From the NCBI GenBank assembly GCA_022559985.1, contig JAFJTR010000014.1, positions 434,001 to 498,000 of the forward strand: a DNA stretch of 64,000 bases. The letters run 5' to 3'. The first letter of the stretch is position 1. The number at the start of each line of letters is the position of its first letter. The notes beneath the pieces are model-generated. The model searched no databases. It was not told the DNA's origin and saw only the letters and a list, made by a program, of their open reading frames with translations. Below are positions 24,482 to 35,902 of the stretch, piece after piece. Position numbers and translations under genes: made by a program. Source of the stretch: Parastagonospora avenae f. sp. tritici 18332-5. Taxonomy: Eukaryota; Ascomycota; Dothideomycetes; Pleosporales; Phaeosphaeriaceae.

Positions 24482-24810
24482 ATCATTGATCAAAACCACA
24501 TCATCCGTAGCATTAGATGTGGCGAAGCTGCGAAGAACCAGACACGAACTGGTCTCATAACATAGGTAGCAAGCTTTTTACTTCGTGGAGTCTTGGCTTG
24601 AAACGTATTCCATGTTTTCCTTGCTCGGCTTTGAGCACGTTTAAGACTGGCTTGATTGTCCATCATATAATAGCAAAGTTGTCCAGATAGATGTGTTGGT
24701 AAAATATTACCAACCATACTCTGGATCACCAAGCTCAAATTACCAGCGCCGCTCACCTCGGAAACGCATCCGGAAGTAAGATTGCATTAACAAGCGCCGA
24801 ATTCTGCAGT

Positions 24811-25851
24811 ATGCAGGCAGCAAGTGTGCCACAGGTCAATCTCAATGCGCATGTGCAGCTGTACCTGCATCGCACGAAAGGCAATGGGCTTCGAATGCGT
24901 CACAATAGACTGAGCGGAGCATGGCTCTTCCGCGACCAGGCTCCTCTGATCCTAATCAACAAAAAAATTGATTGGGATCTTTGGTGCGATTATAACGCTA
25001 ATATGCAGACCATCTGACTTGCCACGGAGAAACTACGGGCAGCGAACGGCCTCGGACACCTGCATGCCGCCCTCAATATCCTGGCGCAGCCACAACTGGA
25101 CCTGTTTCGGCGGCTCTGGTGGGATGACGGGACCGCAAACAACCAGAATCGGTAGAATTATAGCTGGTTTTTAAAGAACAGTTGGGCTGTGCCTGGCTGG
25201 GATCATACCAGCAATCAGCAAGGAGCCTGCCTAGCTGTGTGCGACCACATTTCACGCCTCAATCATAGCTGCCGCCCCAACGCCATAATGAGCATACACG
25301 AAAACACTGGACATGCCGATATAATCTTGATTGGCCGACTAACTGCGTACGAAAAGGAGAGTATCAGTGAGCTACATCGAGACCAACTGCGAACGCCCCA
25401 TGAGTGTACATGTCAAGCGTCAAGGTTGGGGAGAATCATGTAGTATTAGGCTATGGGATAGAGAGGCCTATGTACTGAATGGAGCACGCACTAGTCCCAA
25501 TGGGGAAGTGCGTGAGTGCAAACATGCGGTGGAACCTGGGGCAAACAGTACCGGCCCGTGCGGGAGACCCCACGGCCGACAGTACGCAAAACACAACTAC
25601 AGTCGACCTGGGGATTCCAGTGCAATTGTGTAGACTGTGATCAAGCAGTATATTGGAATGGGAACGACATCAGGGCCAATATCAGAGCGGTAGATGGACC
25701 TAGAATACAGCGTAGAATACAGCGTAGAATACAGCGTAGACGGGTAAACTGGACAGATCTGCGGCGTGGAGTAGACCTGGCCGCACTTGCCAAGAATGCC
25801 ACCTTGACAGAAGTCCTGGTAGGAATTAGCGACAAGTGGATTGATGCGTAA
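24811..25851 (+). pseudogene. Second SET-domain relic, frameshifted
   Basis: A degraded SET-domain gene in tandem with the previous one. The frame from 24811 shows the N-terminal SET pattern (GNGLRMRHN...GAWLFRDQAPLILI), is cut by TGA at 25015 and TAG at 25153, and continues in the same register to HISRLNHSCRPNA at about 25240-25280. Near 25360 the register changes by one: the conserved continuation (SYIETN...KRQGWG) follows in another frame. A second post-SET-like Cys pattern (WGFQCNCVDC) lies in a further frame at about 25600-25640, so parts may be duplicated. Both early stops are explained by C-to-T changes. No function is expected. Confidence 0.6.
25701..25740 (+). repeat. 12-bp tandem repeat, three copies
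   Basis: The unit TAGAATACAGCG occurs three times in a row (25701-25736), followed by the first four bases of a fourth copy. It lies inside the second SET relic, where it encodes a short Ile-Gln-Arg-Arg run; its length keeps the frame. Confidence 0.85.
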
Positions 25852-26806
25852 ATCGAGCTCCTTCAGTCGCGGAATCGTGCAAGATACTTACTTTGTCAGT
25901 ATGCTAGAACTGGTATAGTGACATGTGCAAGCTGGGGATCGAGAGGCAGCATATCTCGTCACAAAGGAAGTCTGGTCCGGCTATCAAATGACCTACACTA
26001 CCCATGGCATTCGCATGCTTGCACTAGATATACTACCCAGGCAGTGGAGTCTGAGATAAGGGTGCGGGTTAGTATCGAGTAATCTTCCATTGGAGAGGTG
26101 ACTGGTTCAACTGGTTGTCTGTACTCTTGTCAGATTCAAAGGGTTCTTGCTGATATTGATGGTTGAAGTGATTGATGGTTATTTTTTGTCTCGTCTGATC
26201 TATGAACATATGGTTTTATCCCCCGCCCCTGTGCGACCAGCTGCACAGTCCATTCCATGCACTGCTATTCTAACCGAGCCTGTGCTACAGCCCAGCCTCG
26301 CTCATCTCTGACAACTCTCAACCTATGTCTGAGTAATTCGATAGGGAGTTAGAAAAAATTCGAGTCTTGTTGTTTCAGGGAAGTACAGAAAGATGAGTGC
26401 AGTAACGGCATGTGTGAAAAAAGAGACCAGCGACCGATGATAAGAGAATCTCCTAGAGGCTCCTGACCGAAGCCACAGCATCCTGCACCTTACCACCAAG
26501 TCACTAGATAGAGGTATCACCAACCGGTCTAGATATACACGGCCTTGATACTTTTGGGTAGCAACAAAATGCTGCCCTACTAAGTGTGTGGTCGTTTCAT
26601 TCACTAATGCCTCAGCTGTTCCACCACCTTGCCCAACCCGCACTTCTGTCTTCTCATATTTTAGCTCTTACGTTCCTTTCCACCCTTTTATATGCTTGTA
26701 AAAGGCTTTTTGTATACATCTAGGCTACTCATTATCTTCACCTCGAAGAGTGGTTGAGGCGATTTGCCAGCTACATCTCCCTTTTAGAGCCATTCATGCC
26801 GTCTTC
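25852..26806. other. Gene-free stretch
   Basis: Only short frames without motifs. A-T-richer segments near 26150-26220 and 26640-26740. I see nothing assignable. Confidence 0.4.
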
Positions 26807-28808
26807 CTATCCATGTAGCACACCAGCCAATACCGTCGTGTACCAGTCATCTCTCCTTTCCTTATTAATAATTGCCAGGATAGCCTCTCCCACCTCCCTG
26901 TTCACAGCATTTTCGATCTCGAGACGAGGTCGTTTGGCCAGGCGACCAGATGTAGGCTCTGAATCGCCCATCTCCGCATCCTCTTCCTTTTTCGGGTAGT
27001 ACGAAGCCGCCTTAGTCGGAGATGCATGAGCTTGTAAGGATGGATCCATCCTAGGAATGTGTATAGTCGAGGCGGAGGGAAGAGCGAAGGTCAAAGTACC
27101 CGGAAGCGGCTGTTGTGTGACTAGTGTAGATGTGACGTTCGAGGACGCCGATGATGATACTGGTGGAGCAGAGGTCGGCAGTGGACGAGCATTCGAAGGA
27201 GGCACGACTGAGTTCTCCATTGTTCCAGCGTTATCTGGTGTGGTCGGTAGAGTCTCTGTCGCACTCGTTGTAGGAATTCAATTGGCACCGATGGCATCGT
27301 CAGCTTGTCCTGCTCTTTCTCAGGAGCCCTCCTCCTCCTGGGCGGTGTCACTGCTGGTGACTTCGGCGGGTGCGAACTGGTCGTCTTCTTCATCTTCATC
27401 TTCCTCGTCTCCGTCATCCCTATCATCTCCGCCTTCTTCCTCATCGGTCGAAGCATCCTGATCACCCACCATGGCTCCATGACCTGCGACTCGGCTTGAA
27501 GTTGTCGCTATCGACTCTTCCAGTCCTCTCTCCGCCCCGTCTATGTCATTTTCGAGGCCCTTCGCTTCCCTTTCGGACTGCTTGCGAGTGCGGATCTTCT
27601 CGAGCTTGCGCTTGATGTGAACTGGACCTTATCTCGGCCCGCCTTACAAATATTTTGCTCATTCTCCAAAGCTCTTGTCAAATGTACTCCGTATTCGGTC
27701 TGGCTCCCGGTGAAGATCTCGTATTCTTCAGGCTTATCTTCAGACCACGCTTTCTGCCAGAACACACCACAGGCCGCAAAGAGCTTTCGCATGTAACCAC
27801 GCCTTTCCAGAGCGTCACTGGTCTTTTTGTCGAAGACAGTCTTGACTAAAGCGATAGAAGCTTCCGGACTCAGGTCATCAGATGCCAGGGAGATGCGTAG
27901 CTTAGCAAAAGCGGTTTTGCGCAGAGTATCGTTCCTAGCCCAAGCAACGAGGCGATATATTTGCACATTGTGCCAAGAATCTGACTTAGTCGGTACGTCG
28001 AGTTCAAGTGACTTGTTGAGATCTTCTGCCCCAACGGCATGTTGGTAAGGCGCTGAACCACGAAGCTCGTAATCACCATAGTGTCTGTGACGGATCGTCA
28101 TCTCTATGGCGTAAGGATGGATGCCTGAGTCGAGTACGTAGTTTAATGTACGTGGCGACATTTACTTTGCATAAGTCAGAAAATTTTCCTCGTAGTATAT
28201 TAGTAATCGTAGTTGATGGCTTACGTATAACTGTTCGAAGAATTTGGAACATTTGGTCATGTCAGATCACGAAACGCGCCATTCGTATGTACGCTTCTCA
28301 TGCTCAACACTCAGCGTAAGATCGACGCCGCAAGTGTTGTTTGCCGACTCATGACGCTGTCTTCAGCACCTGTTAGCGTAGCAATAACAGCGGCAGACTC
28401 ATATTATCACTTCTCTTGTATCCGCTCTGTTTGGACAAATGCCATAGTGACCTTCTTGACTTTCGTGAACAAACGCGCGAACTCCGCATCATAAGTACTC
28501 CACAGGTGTTTATCATCATCTGCGATGTCTGAAGCGTCTGAATCATGCTGATCTACCCGATTATAGCGCCGATGGTCCCTAACTGGCGCAGACGTACCAG
28601 CATCTCCAGCTGGCTGTCGAGAGTTGTCAGGGGCGGCAGTCGGGCGATGCGATATCGAAGAAGTACCTACACCTGCCGTGCCACTACGATCCGGAGACCT
28701 AGACGTCGTGGTAGCTGTCGTGGAAGCACTTAGGGTTACAGGCGCACTCTGCGAATTACTGGTAGACGCGCGTGGACGCGGAAGCGGCGGGTCTGTATAA
28801 GAAGCCAT
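26807..28808 (-). pseudogene. BTB/POZ-like gene, broken by two stops and a frameshift
   Basis: Minus-strand locus. A first exon (28452-28808) starts MASYTDPPLPRPR and is Ser/Thr-rich. Splicing (donor at 28451, acceptor before 28356, CTAAC branch point) joins in phase to a frame with a BTB-like pattern: DLTLSVEHEKRTYEWRV, a TGA at 28269, then TKCSKFFEQLY, a TAA at 28164, then TLNYVLD and a helical region to about 27648. Both stops fit C-to-T changes of CGA and CAA. At 27622-27647 the coding register jumps; the 26 bases between are bounded by GT and AG but are too short for a normal intron. The new frame is Lys/Glu-rich, then strongly acidic, ending at 27320. A further frame, 26807-27220, resembles a downstream last exon (LAKRPRLEIENAV). 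If ATG 28161 were used, 27541-28161 alone would be an intact 206-residue ORF. Confidence 0.5.
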
Positions 28809-31800
28809 GTTAATTTGGCGTGCAAGAACAAGCGTCGCAGACAGAGTGCGAGAAAAGGGAGGTTGTCCTGTCGCTGGCGGTTGAGCCGGAGAATCATGGG
28901 CCCGGCGCCGGCCTTTCACTTGCGCGTAGGTAGTCTATGTACTCAAGTGAGCATCCTGTGTGCCACACACAGTGACGATTTCCAAATCTTCAAAACTCCT
29001 CCCAAACGCGCCTGATTTGTCTATAGAACAGGCAAACCTGTGACGATGTAGACTGCAACACACATGCCGATATATACCTTTGTAACAGCTATCTTTTCAT
29101 GGAAGGGGATGGGATATCTATGGATTTTTCTGGAGGCCCATCTAAATTCCGAATTTTCTTTTCGTTTTTAGATGAAGTACCGTCCTCAAGAGTGCCGCAG
29201 TTCAATCTGCGCCCGACGCGCTCTTTTCGTAACCATTTTTAGACATGATAAACGCCTAGAAATTGGAAGACATTCTTGCTGAGCAAATCTTAGAGCATAC
29301 TGATACAACCTTTTCATTCAGGGAGCTCGAACGATAGCAGATAGCAACGATCAAACTCGTAAATTGTCTGCTATATGGAAGAAACGTCGAACAAAACAGA
29401 ATGAGAATTCTAATAGAAGATGTAAACTGCGAACTTGGGAATATGACAGATGACCGCATTTACACACAAGAAATAACCGAAGGCAAAAAAAAACTCTTAC
29501 AGCCTTCACGAGTTTTAGCAAGAGCGTCCTGGCGATGGAGATGAGGACGAAGGACATAGCTCGGGGGTGGTGGGAGTGGGAATGGAGTTGCAGGGACTCC
29601 GATGCATCCTATCGAAGTCTCTAGGACGTCAGCAGAAGGAGCTACGAGCACTACCACGTCGAATTCGCTTCCCACCAGTGGCTTATCAAGTACTGCGAAC
29701 ACGACATCAAGTCCGGCTGCAACTACCAGTGCGGCCAGCAGAGTTGACGCCATGTTCCTTTCCCTATCGTACGTGTGCGACGACGACGCGATGGACGTGG
29801 ATAGTGGATAACTCTGGCATGAGCCTGGTGATATTCGTGTACACATGATGTACTTGCATCGGTTCCGCTTGAGTTCTGTCTACTGCATGGATACGTTTTA
29901 TAAGTTAGACGCGAGGTTCAGGAGATCATGTAGTTGCTAGGATAAATTGAGAATTGTAGATGTGAGGAGTAAATTCTACATAATTGTAACGTTCGAAACG
30001 CTGTTTGAGATCTATGATGAATGAAGGATACCTAGCAGCTGACAATTCAACTTCGTCTATGCTACTCTGTGATGAGACACACACGTGCAAGTCCAGAGAA
30101 TCGCCTACATTCGAGCCGTGATCAGCCACCGATATCATCTTGTGCCGTTCATGCAACTACATTCCCAAACTCAAAAGCAGTGGAAGTCATTTTGTGGCGT
30201 GAGAATCTGGCCGAGCAAGCATATCACTCAAAAAGTGAAGCGACGCTTACCTGTAAGCATACACAATAGGATTGTTTCAAGAAGCCCAACAGCCCGAGCT
30301 CTGCCCAACCCAACCCCCTCCCTCACTCTCTCAAAACTTTTGTGATCGCAGAGTATTCGAGTCGCGAAAAGAAAAAGGGCCGTTCACAAAACCCAAGAGC
30401 TTCATGCACAATGGAGGATAAGTTTTGGAAAGTTCTTTCGTTAGTATTTCAATGCGTGGTATGAGCTGAAGTGATGCATGCCCAAGCACATCATCACATC
30501 ACAGGCTATAACGGTCCTACTTGCCCGAGCTCAAGCAACGGGAAGTATGACGACGCCAATACGGTAGCCTGCGCAGAACCACCGCACGAAAGCCGAGCAA
30601 CCACTAGATCGATGCGGAAGATCGAAATAACGTGGCATGTTGGTTCCCAGGGAGGTCGGGTTTGGACTTTGATGTTCTTGCAACGCTAGACCAAGGCTAG
30701 TATAGTTGTTGATGCCCAATACCGACTGCACGTACCTTTGAGCGGACTTGAGACCTCGCGACGAGTTTGAAGGCGTGGTTACTCTTTGCCATGCCGTCAT
30801 GATACTCCGCGGAGTGGGTGTAGTCGCATAACGCGGTACAAATTTCGCCCTTGGCGGAGTGCATGTATGCATGATTCTCCAACGTTACCATACCCACCAC
30901 GCAACCAGCGTAGTCCTTGCCATGTTGTATTGTGTACTGCACGAGTCATATCTTCGAAACGATGGTAGCGACTCGCTGTTCGCGCCAGGATTCCGGACAC
31001 CACCACTGGGCGATCTGAAACATCGGCACGTCCGCCGGCTGCGGCCCGTCGGGCGGAACTCCACAAGCGGGAGGCATCATCATGGCGAATGCCTGGCTTC
31101 AACGACGAACCTCACGCCATTCTTAGCCTCGACGAAAACGTTGTGAGCGTGTCTGTAAGGGAGTGGAGTAGTTCCTTGAAATAGACATGGACTTCGCCTT
31201 CGATCGTGACGTGCATCATGCTTAACATCGAGGAGAAGTGGTGTCTTGAAACTATTGGTGTGTTGAAGACACATCCCCGTGAACCCGTGGCGGCGGTGTT
31301 GATAACACCAAATCGACCAGCCACCGGAAATTACTCCCGGAGCCTACCATTGCTGTTCATTGGATTGTTATCGGACAACTGCATGTCAACGGTCAGCATG
31401 GCGTATCGTGCGGAGGAACCCTGGCGTGCAACAAAGTCCCGATGACAGAATAGACAGGCCGCATGATCTGGGAACGACTGGTCAGCCAACCGAGAAATTC
31501 TCCTTGCTCTCGTCATCAAATCTGTAGGTGGTGTGACTGCCGCAGGTAAGTGTAGAGACTAATCGCGCGAATGCCGCAACCCTGCATGTGACATTGGTAC
31601 TTTAGTCCATGTGCAGATGATTGAACATGGTGAGACCTCTCACATGCCTGACAATAGCCAGAGCATTATATTGAAAGGAGCTGTGGAGATCAGTCAATCC
31701 TGCCATGTGTGGAGCGACAGGGAAGTGGGGCAGAGAGGCGCGGTTGGTCGCAATAGGTCAACAGGTGGATTGCGACAGTTGGACTTTTCCTATCCTAGAA

Positions 31801-34402
31801 ACTTGAGCCTAGCCGTCTGATGTTGTGCAGATGCAGAGTGAAGGCCTAAGCGATGCAACTACGCTGTTGAGGTCCAAGCTCGCCGCAGGCTGCGTATGAG
31901 AGCACATCAAGGCTGCAACAGTGACATTTTAGTGATTGGTCATGGAAGGATCTTCCACAATGTTGTTCATTCATCTCCGGCTAATGCATGTCACGCAGAA
32001 GCGAGGCGGGGAGACGCATCCGATCCTAGCGAAGCATGAAGGCGCAGTGAGTGGCAATTGCACAGAGCTGATGTTGGGAGAATATCTCAGTGACTGTGAG
32101 CGTGCTTCTGTCACCGATCTCTGGGAGCTTGGACCGTAGAACACCGTGAGACACAAGTTGACCCGACCTTAAGCGGAGGTGCCACAATCCGTCGACATTG
32201 TTGAGCGAGCATTTTGTGAGCAGGAAAACGAACGCATCAAAATGAAACTGTGACACGGCGGGAAGAGACCCGACCGTTACGCAAGTGACAAATCTGTCAG
32301 TAAATCCTGGCCGGCAGCTCATATGCACTACGATAAAGGACCACCAAGGGATTGCCTAGAGGAGACAAAGGTACTTTAGACTTCCCGCAAGTCTACACGA
32401 CAGCGGCTTGCAGTATCGTATGCGACGAGAACGTAGTGAGGTGGAGACAACGGCGTGGCAGATGGTAACTTGAGTGAACGGCCACGTTGCCGTGGTAAGT
32501 CGAGCCAGGCAACAGCTCCGCGGACTCACAATCTGGTGTTTCCAAAGCTGTAATGACTTGGGGACTTGAGGAGGATCAATGGAGTCGCATGCATATCCGC
32601 TCCGAGCCTCACCCCTGACCATCGATAGGCTGCATTGGCTAAGCGAGAGAGGCCAAAGTTGACGCAGCAAGTAGTTGCATGCTGTAATGCAGCGAGCTCG
32701 AAGGAGTATTCAGTACATGCAGGCTGTTGATCCACACCCGAGTTGTGCCTTGCTAAAATGTGCTGTGATGCATGGACATCGGTCGAGTTCGGTTGCTGCG
32801 CAATCTCATTCCACGATGGTCGCACACCGTTTAGTGTCGCGATGGAGCGTGTTCCCAATGCAGACGGGGCGGTCTAGACGAGGTCCTCCAGGCATGTGGT
32901 CATCGGTGTAGGAAGCGACAAGAGAGCCAATAACATGTGCTCGGCAAACCGAAACACAACGGTGGTAAGGCGGCACGCGGTACTGGACCCTATTCGGTCC
33001 GAGCATGTGTAGGCTGCAATGATGAGGCCCATGGTATGTCGGTGGTAGGTGGTAGGAGTGGTGGTGAATGTCACAGACGGTGATCCTGCGCCACACGTGC
33101 GCAACTGAACATGTTGGCCTTGCGGCGTAATGTGCGCAGAAACGCCGGCGAGTGAAGGAGCAGGCGGCGACAAAATTGGTCATGGACTCCCGTGGGGGCC
33201 ATGAATCGGGCTCCCTTTCTTCGTGTGCAATGGTCCTTTCTCTGCAATGCCGGGCACAGTGAGCCGGGACTCAGGAGTGCATGGCCGAAGCGGCAAGTGG
33301 AGTTCGGAGCGTTTCAGAGGCGAGCAGGGCTGGCGGGCCATGCTCGTTGCGGATGTTGCTGGTGTTTGCTATGCGCGAGCGAGAACGAGATGGATCAGTG
33401 ATGACGGCTGGGGGTGGTGAAGTGGGCGAGGACCCAAGGCTGGCGGAGTGGGCCGCGCTTGCCTGAAGCAGGGCGCGACTGCCGCTGGGGCGCTGAGAAG
33501 GGAAAGAGACAGGCGCGCCTGGGGCCCTCACGTCGTCGCTTCTCGACCGAGGCAGTGACAGATTCATCGCCATCTTAACGGCCTCCCTTCTCGTCTCAGC
33601 TGTGGGCGCGGGCGGTGACATATCATCAGCGCACGTGACGGGCCAGTGCGAGTGCGAGGATGCCGGGGTGGGGGCTGGTGTTGCGCAAGGTGCGGGCGGC
33701 AGACGGCTGCGTACCGACGAGAGATGGCGGCACCGATCAGTCGAGCAGCAGGCAGCAAACAATGCCTCGTCCTCGTCGCCACATCTCCAGGCTGTCCACA
33801 GGCCGGGGCGGTACGACAGGATTCTCCTTGCGTCGTGCCCAGGCGAGGCAGAGGCAGGCAGGCATACCGCAGCCTCAGCAGCGCTGTCATCAGTCATCGA
33901 GTCTAGTCTACTGCGTATACCTCCCACTGCCGTCTGACGCCGACCGCAATATTGGCACATGGGTGCTCTGGGCCGGGTGCCACAAGGGGAAACGAGCTGG
34001 GACACTTCCCGCCAGCCCCGACGATGGCTCTAGCGACCCGCAGCGCACAGCCAACACAACTAGCACACCAATTCGGGGGCCCACCTTCGACCTTCACATC
34101 GCCCCCTGCTAGCGCACTTGGGGGGACGACCGGCTGTCATCCGCCCATGCATGCCATTTCGCGCCTGCAGCGTCTTTCCCCTAGCACTGCAAGTCCACTT
34201 CGCCCCGCCGAATGAGCTCCAGCGGTTTGCGCCTCCATCGACCAGGCGGTTCCTCCTTGCCCGCGCCGCAAAGTGGAGAGCACCAGATGCTGGAATGTAG
34301 ACCCTTCGCCAGCCCGTGAAACTGTACTCCTCCCTCGTGCTACCTCGTCTCCGCCTCTCCTCATATCTCCATCGTCGCCGCCTTGGATTTCGCATGCTCA
34401 TA
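28809..34402. other. 5.6-kb gene-poor block
   Basis: No supportable gene. A small minus-strand frame (ATG near 29751) has a hydrophobic N-terminus but only 97 codons, low-complexity content and an equally long frame on the other strand. From about 30400 to 33150 both strands carry only short frames without recognisable transposon motifs. From 33150 to 34400 the sequence is CG-rich with CT runs and frames on several strands at once, as in a long leader/promoter for the next gene. Confidence 0.4.
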
Positions 34403-35902
34403 ATGGAGAGCGACTGGTCTCGTCGCGGGCACCCGCTGCACGAACACTCTGCCGCCACCATCCACCCGACGCTTCCCAGCGTGGCCGAGCTGATTGCATC
34501 TTCAAAGCCCACGAGCGATACATTTCCCGCGTACCACCACCGCACCCCCAGCAGCCCTTTGCCGCCCATTCGGAGTGCCACCCCGCACAGCCAGGCAGCT
34601 CCAGCAAGCGCTCCAGCAAACGCGACTGCCCCCGTCGAGCAATCCTACTTTGATGCAGCCCGACACGCGAGTCGCGCAAGGTGAGTTTCTGTGTTCTGTG
34701 AAGGAAGCTGTGATACACGTGCTGACCTCCCTTACAGCCCTACCAACTCAGCCACATCAACAACACCGTCTGAGCAACATCACTACCAGCAACAGCAACA
34801 ACAACAGCAACAGCACCAGCAACAGCAACCAAAATCGCATTTACCACCATCGCAAGTAGTGACATCTGAAAATCACCATCACCTGCACGACGCTGCTCAC
34901 TCCCATACGGCACCAATCAATTCCCGCCGCCAAGACTCAGCCATCTCCCACTACCGCCTCGAGACGTCCAAAGAGAGCTCGTCTTTTGCTCCCCACCCAG
35001 AGCCTGACTTTGCTTCTTACTCACGTCGGAGCCCAAAAGACAGCCATCGTCCTGAAAGCCCTCGCTTCATGTCCCATCTCATTTCTCAATCCTCAGCTCC
35101 TTCCCCGTCAGCGCACCTACCTGCGACTTCTCCCAACCTGCATGAGCACGTGACCCTAAATCAAGTCGGATCTGCATCGGATCCGGCTCCGAGAACCGCC
35201 GCCTCACCTCCAGTTTCTGATCACATCAGCCCCGTTACCCGCCAACAGCGTTACAACGTCAGGTTTGCAGCGAATTACACCTCAGCGAATATGCCTCCCA
35301 CTCAGCGGCCCCGACCAAGCCCACCTCTACCTGCAGCAAATCCCCCCGCAGAGCATATGGAAACACCGCCAATGCCCAGGATTGAGACTCCAGCTCCGCG
35401 AGTAGAGCAGCCAGCATCTCGGGTTGAGCGCATGCCAATTCCCGATGCAAGAGCAATGATCCTCGGCCAGGGCCAGCGACGTGTAGAACCGCCATCACAT
35501 TCTAACACAGATGTATCAACACAGCCAGCGGAACGTTGTCCAGGGTGTTCGGATGTCTACACCGCACCATCGCCTCCTGCGTGGGTTCAACAACCACCAG
35601 CCAAAGATGCAATGGACTATGCCAAGGCAACTGCTGAATTCTACGCTCGGAAATCCGAGAACGATAAGATTGCGGAGGACGATCACGAGCGATGGAAGCA
35701 GAAGCATGCGAGCTGTCGAGCGAAGGTCCTGAGTGACGCAGGCCACGACTACAACCCCTCGACGAACAACGGCGTCACCAACGGTTCTTCTAACAAGCGC
35801 AAAGATGACCGACAGCACGAAGACTCCGCACGGCCACGAAGATATCCATTCGACGGTAGCACTACGAGTGTTCCGCCTATCCGGCCAACCGCACCTATAT
35901 AG
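34403..35902 (+). CDS. Gln/Pro/Ser-rich disordered protein
   Basis: Two exons, 34403-34680 and 34738-35902, giving 480 residues; the intron (GTGAGT...TTACAG) fits phase 2 exactly. The protein starts MESDWSRRGHPL and has a poly-Gln/His tract after the splice site. Long Ser/Pro/His-rich stretches follow, with repeats of the type TPxPRxExPxxRVE near residue 310. A short C-terminal ordered part follows a CPGC motif, with charged helices (DYAKATAEFYARKSENDKIA). No DNA-binding or catalytic domain is recognised. Composition resembles fungal transcriptional regulators, which the long CG-rich upstream region would also fit, but this is only a guess. Confidence 0.65.
34786..34829 (+). repeat. CAR trinucleotide tract encoding poly-Gln
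   Basis: Near-perfect CAG/CAA/CAC run just after the start of exon 2 of the Q-rich gene. Mixed Gln codons interspersed with His indicate an interrupted microsatellite. Confidence 0.85.

Noticed and set aside
25367..25633. 88-codon plus-strand ORF as an independent gene
   Set aside because: Its N-terminal part is the frameshifted continuation of the second SET relic (post-SET region).
29460..29846. 128-codon minus-strand frame with a hydrophobic stretch resembling a signal peptide
   Set aside because: Short, low complexity (Val/Pro runs), and a comparable frame exists on the opposite strand; no homolog-like motif.
33271..34005. 244-codon minus-strand frame in the CG-rich leader
   Set aside because: Frames are equally open on several strands here; the translation is Ala/Ser/Pro/Arg low complexity with no motif.
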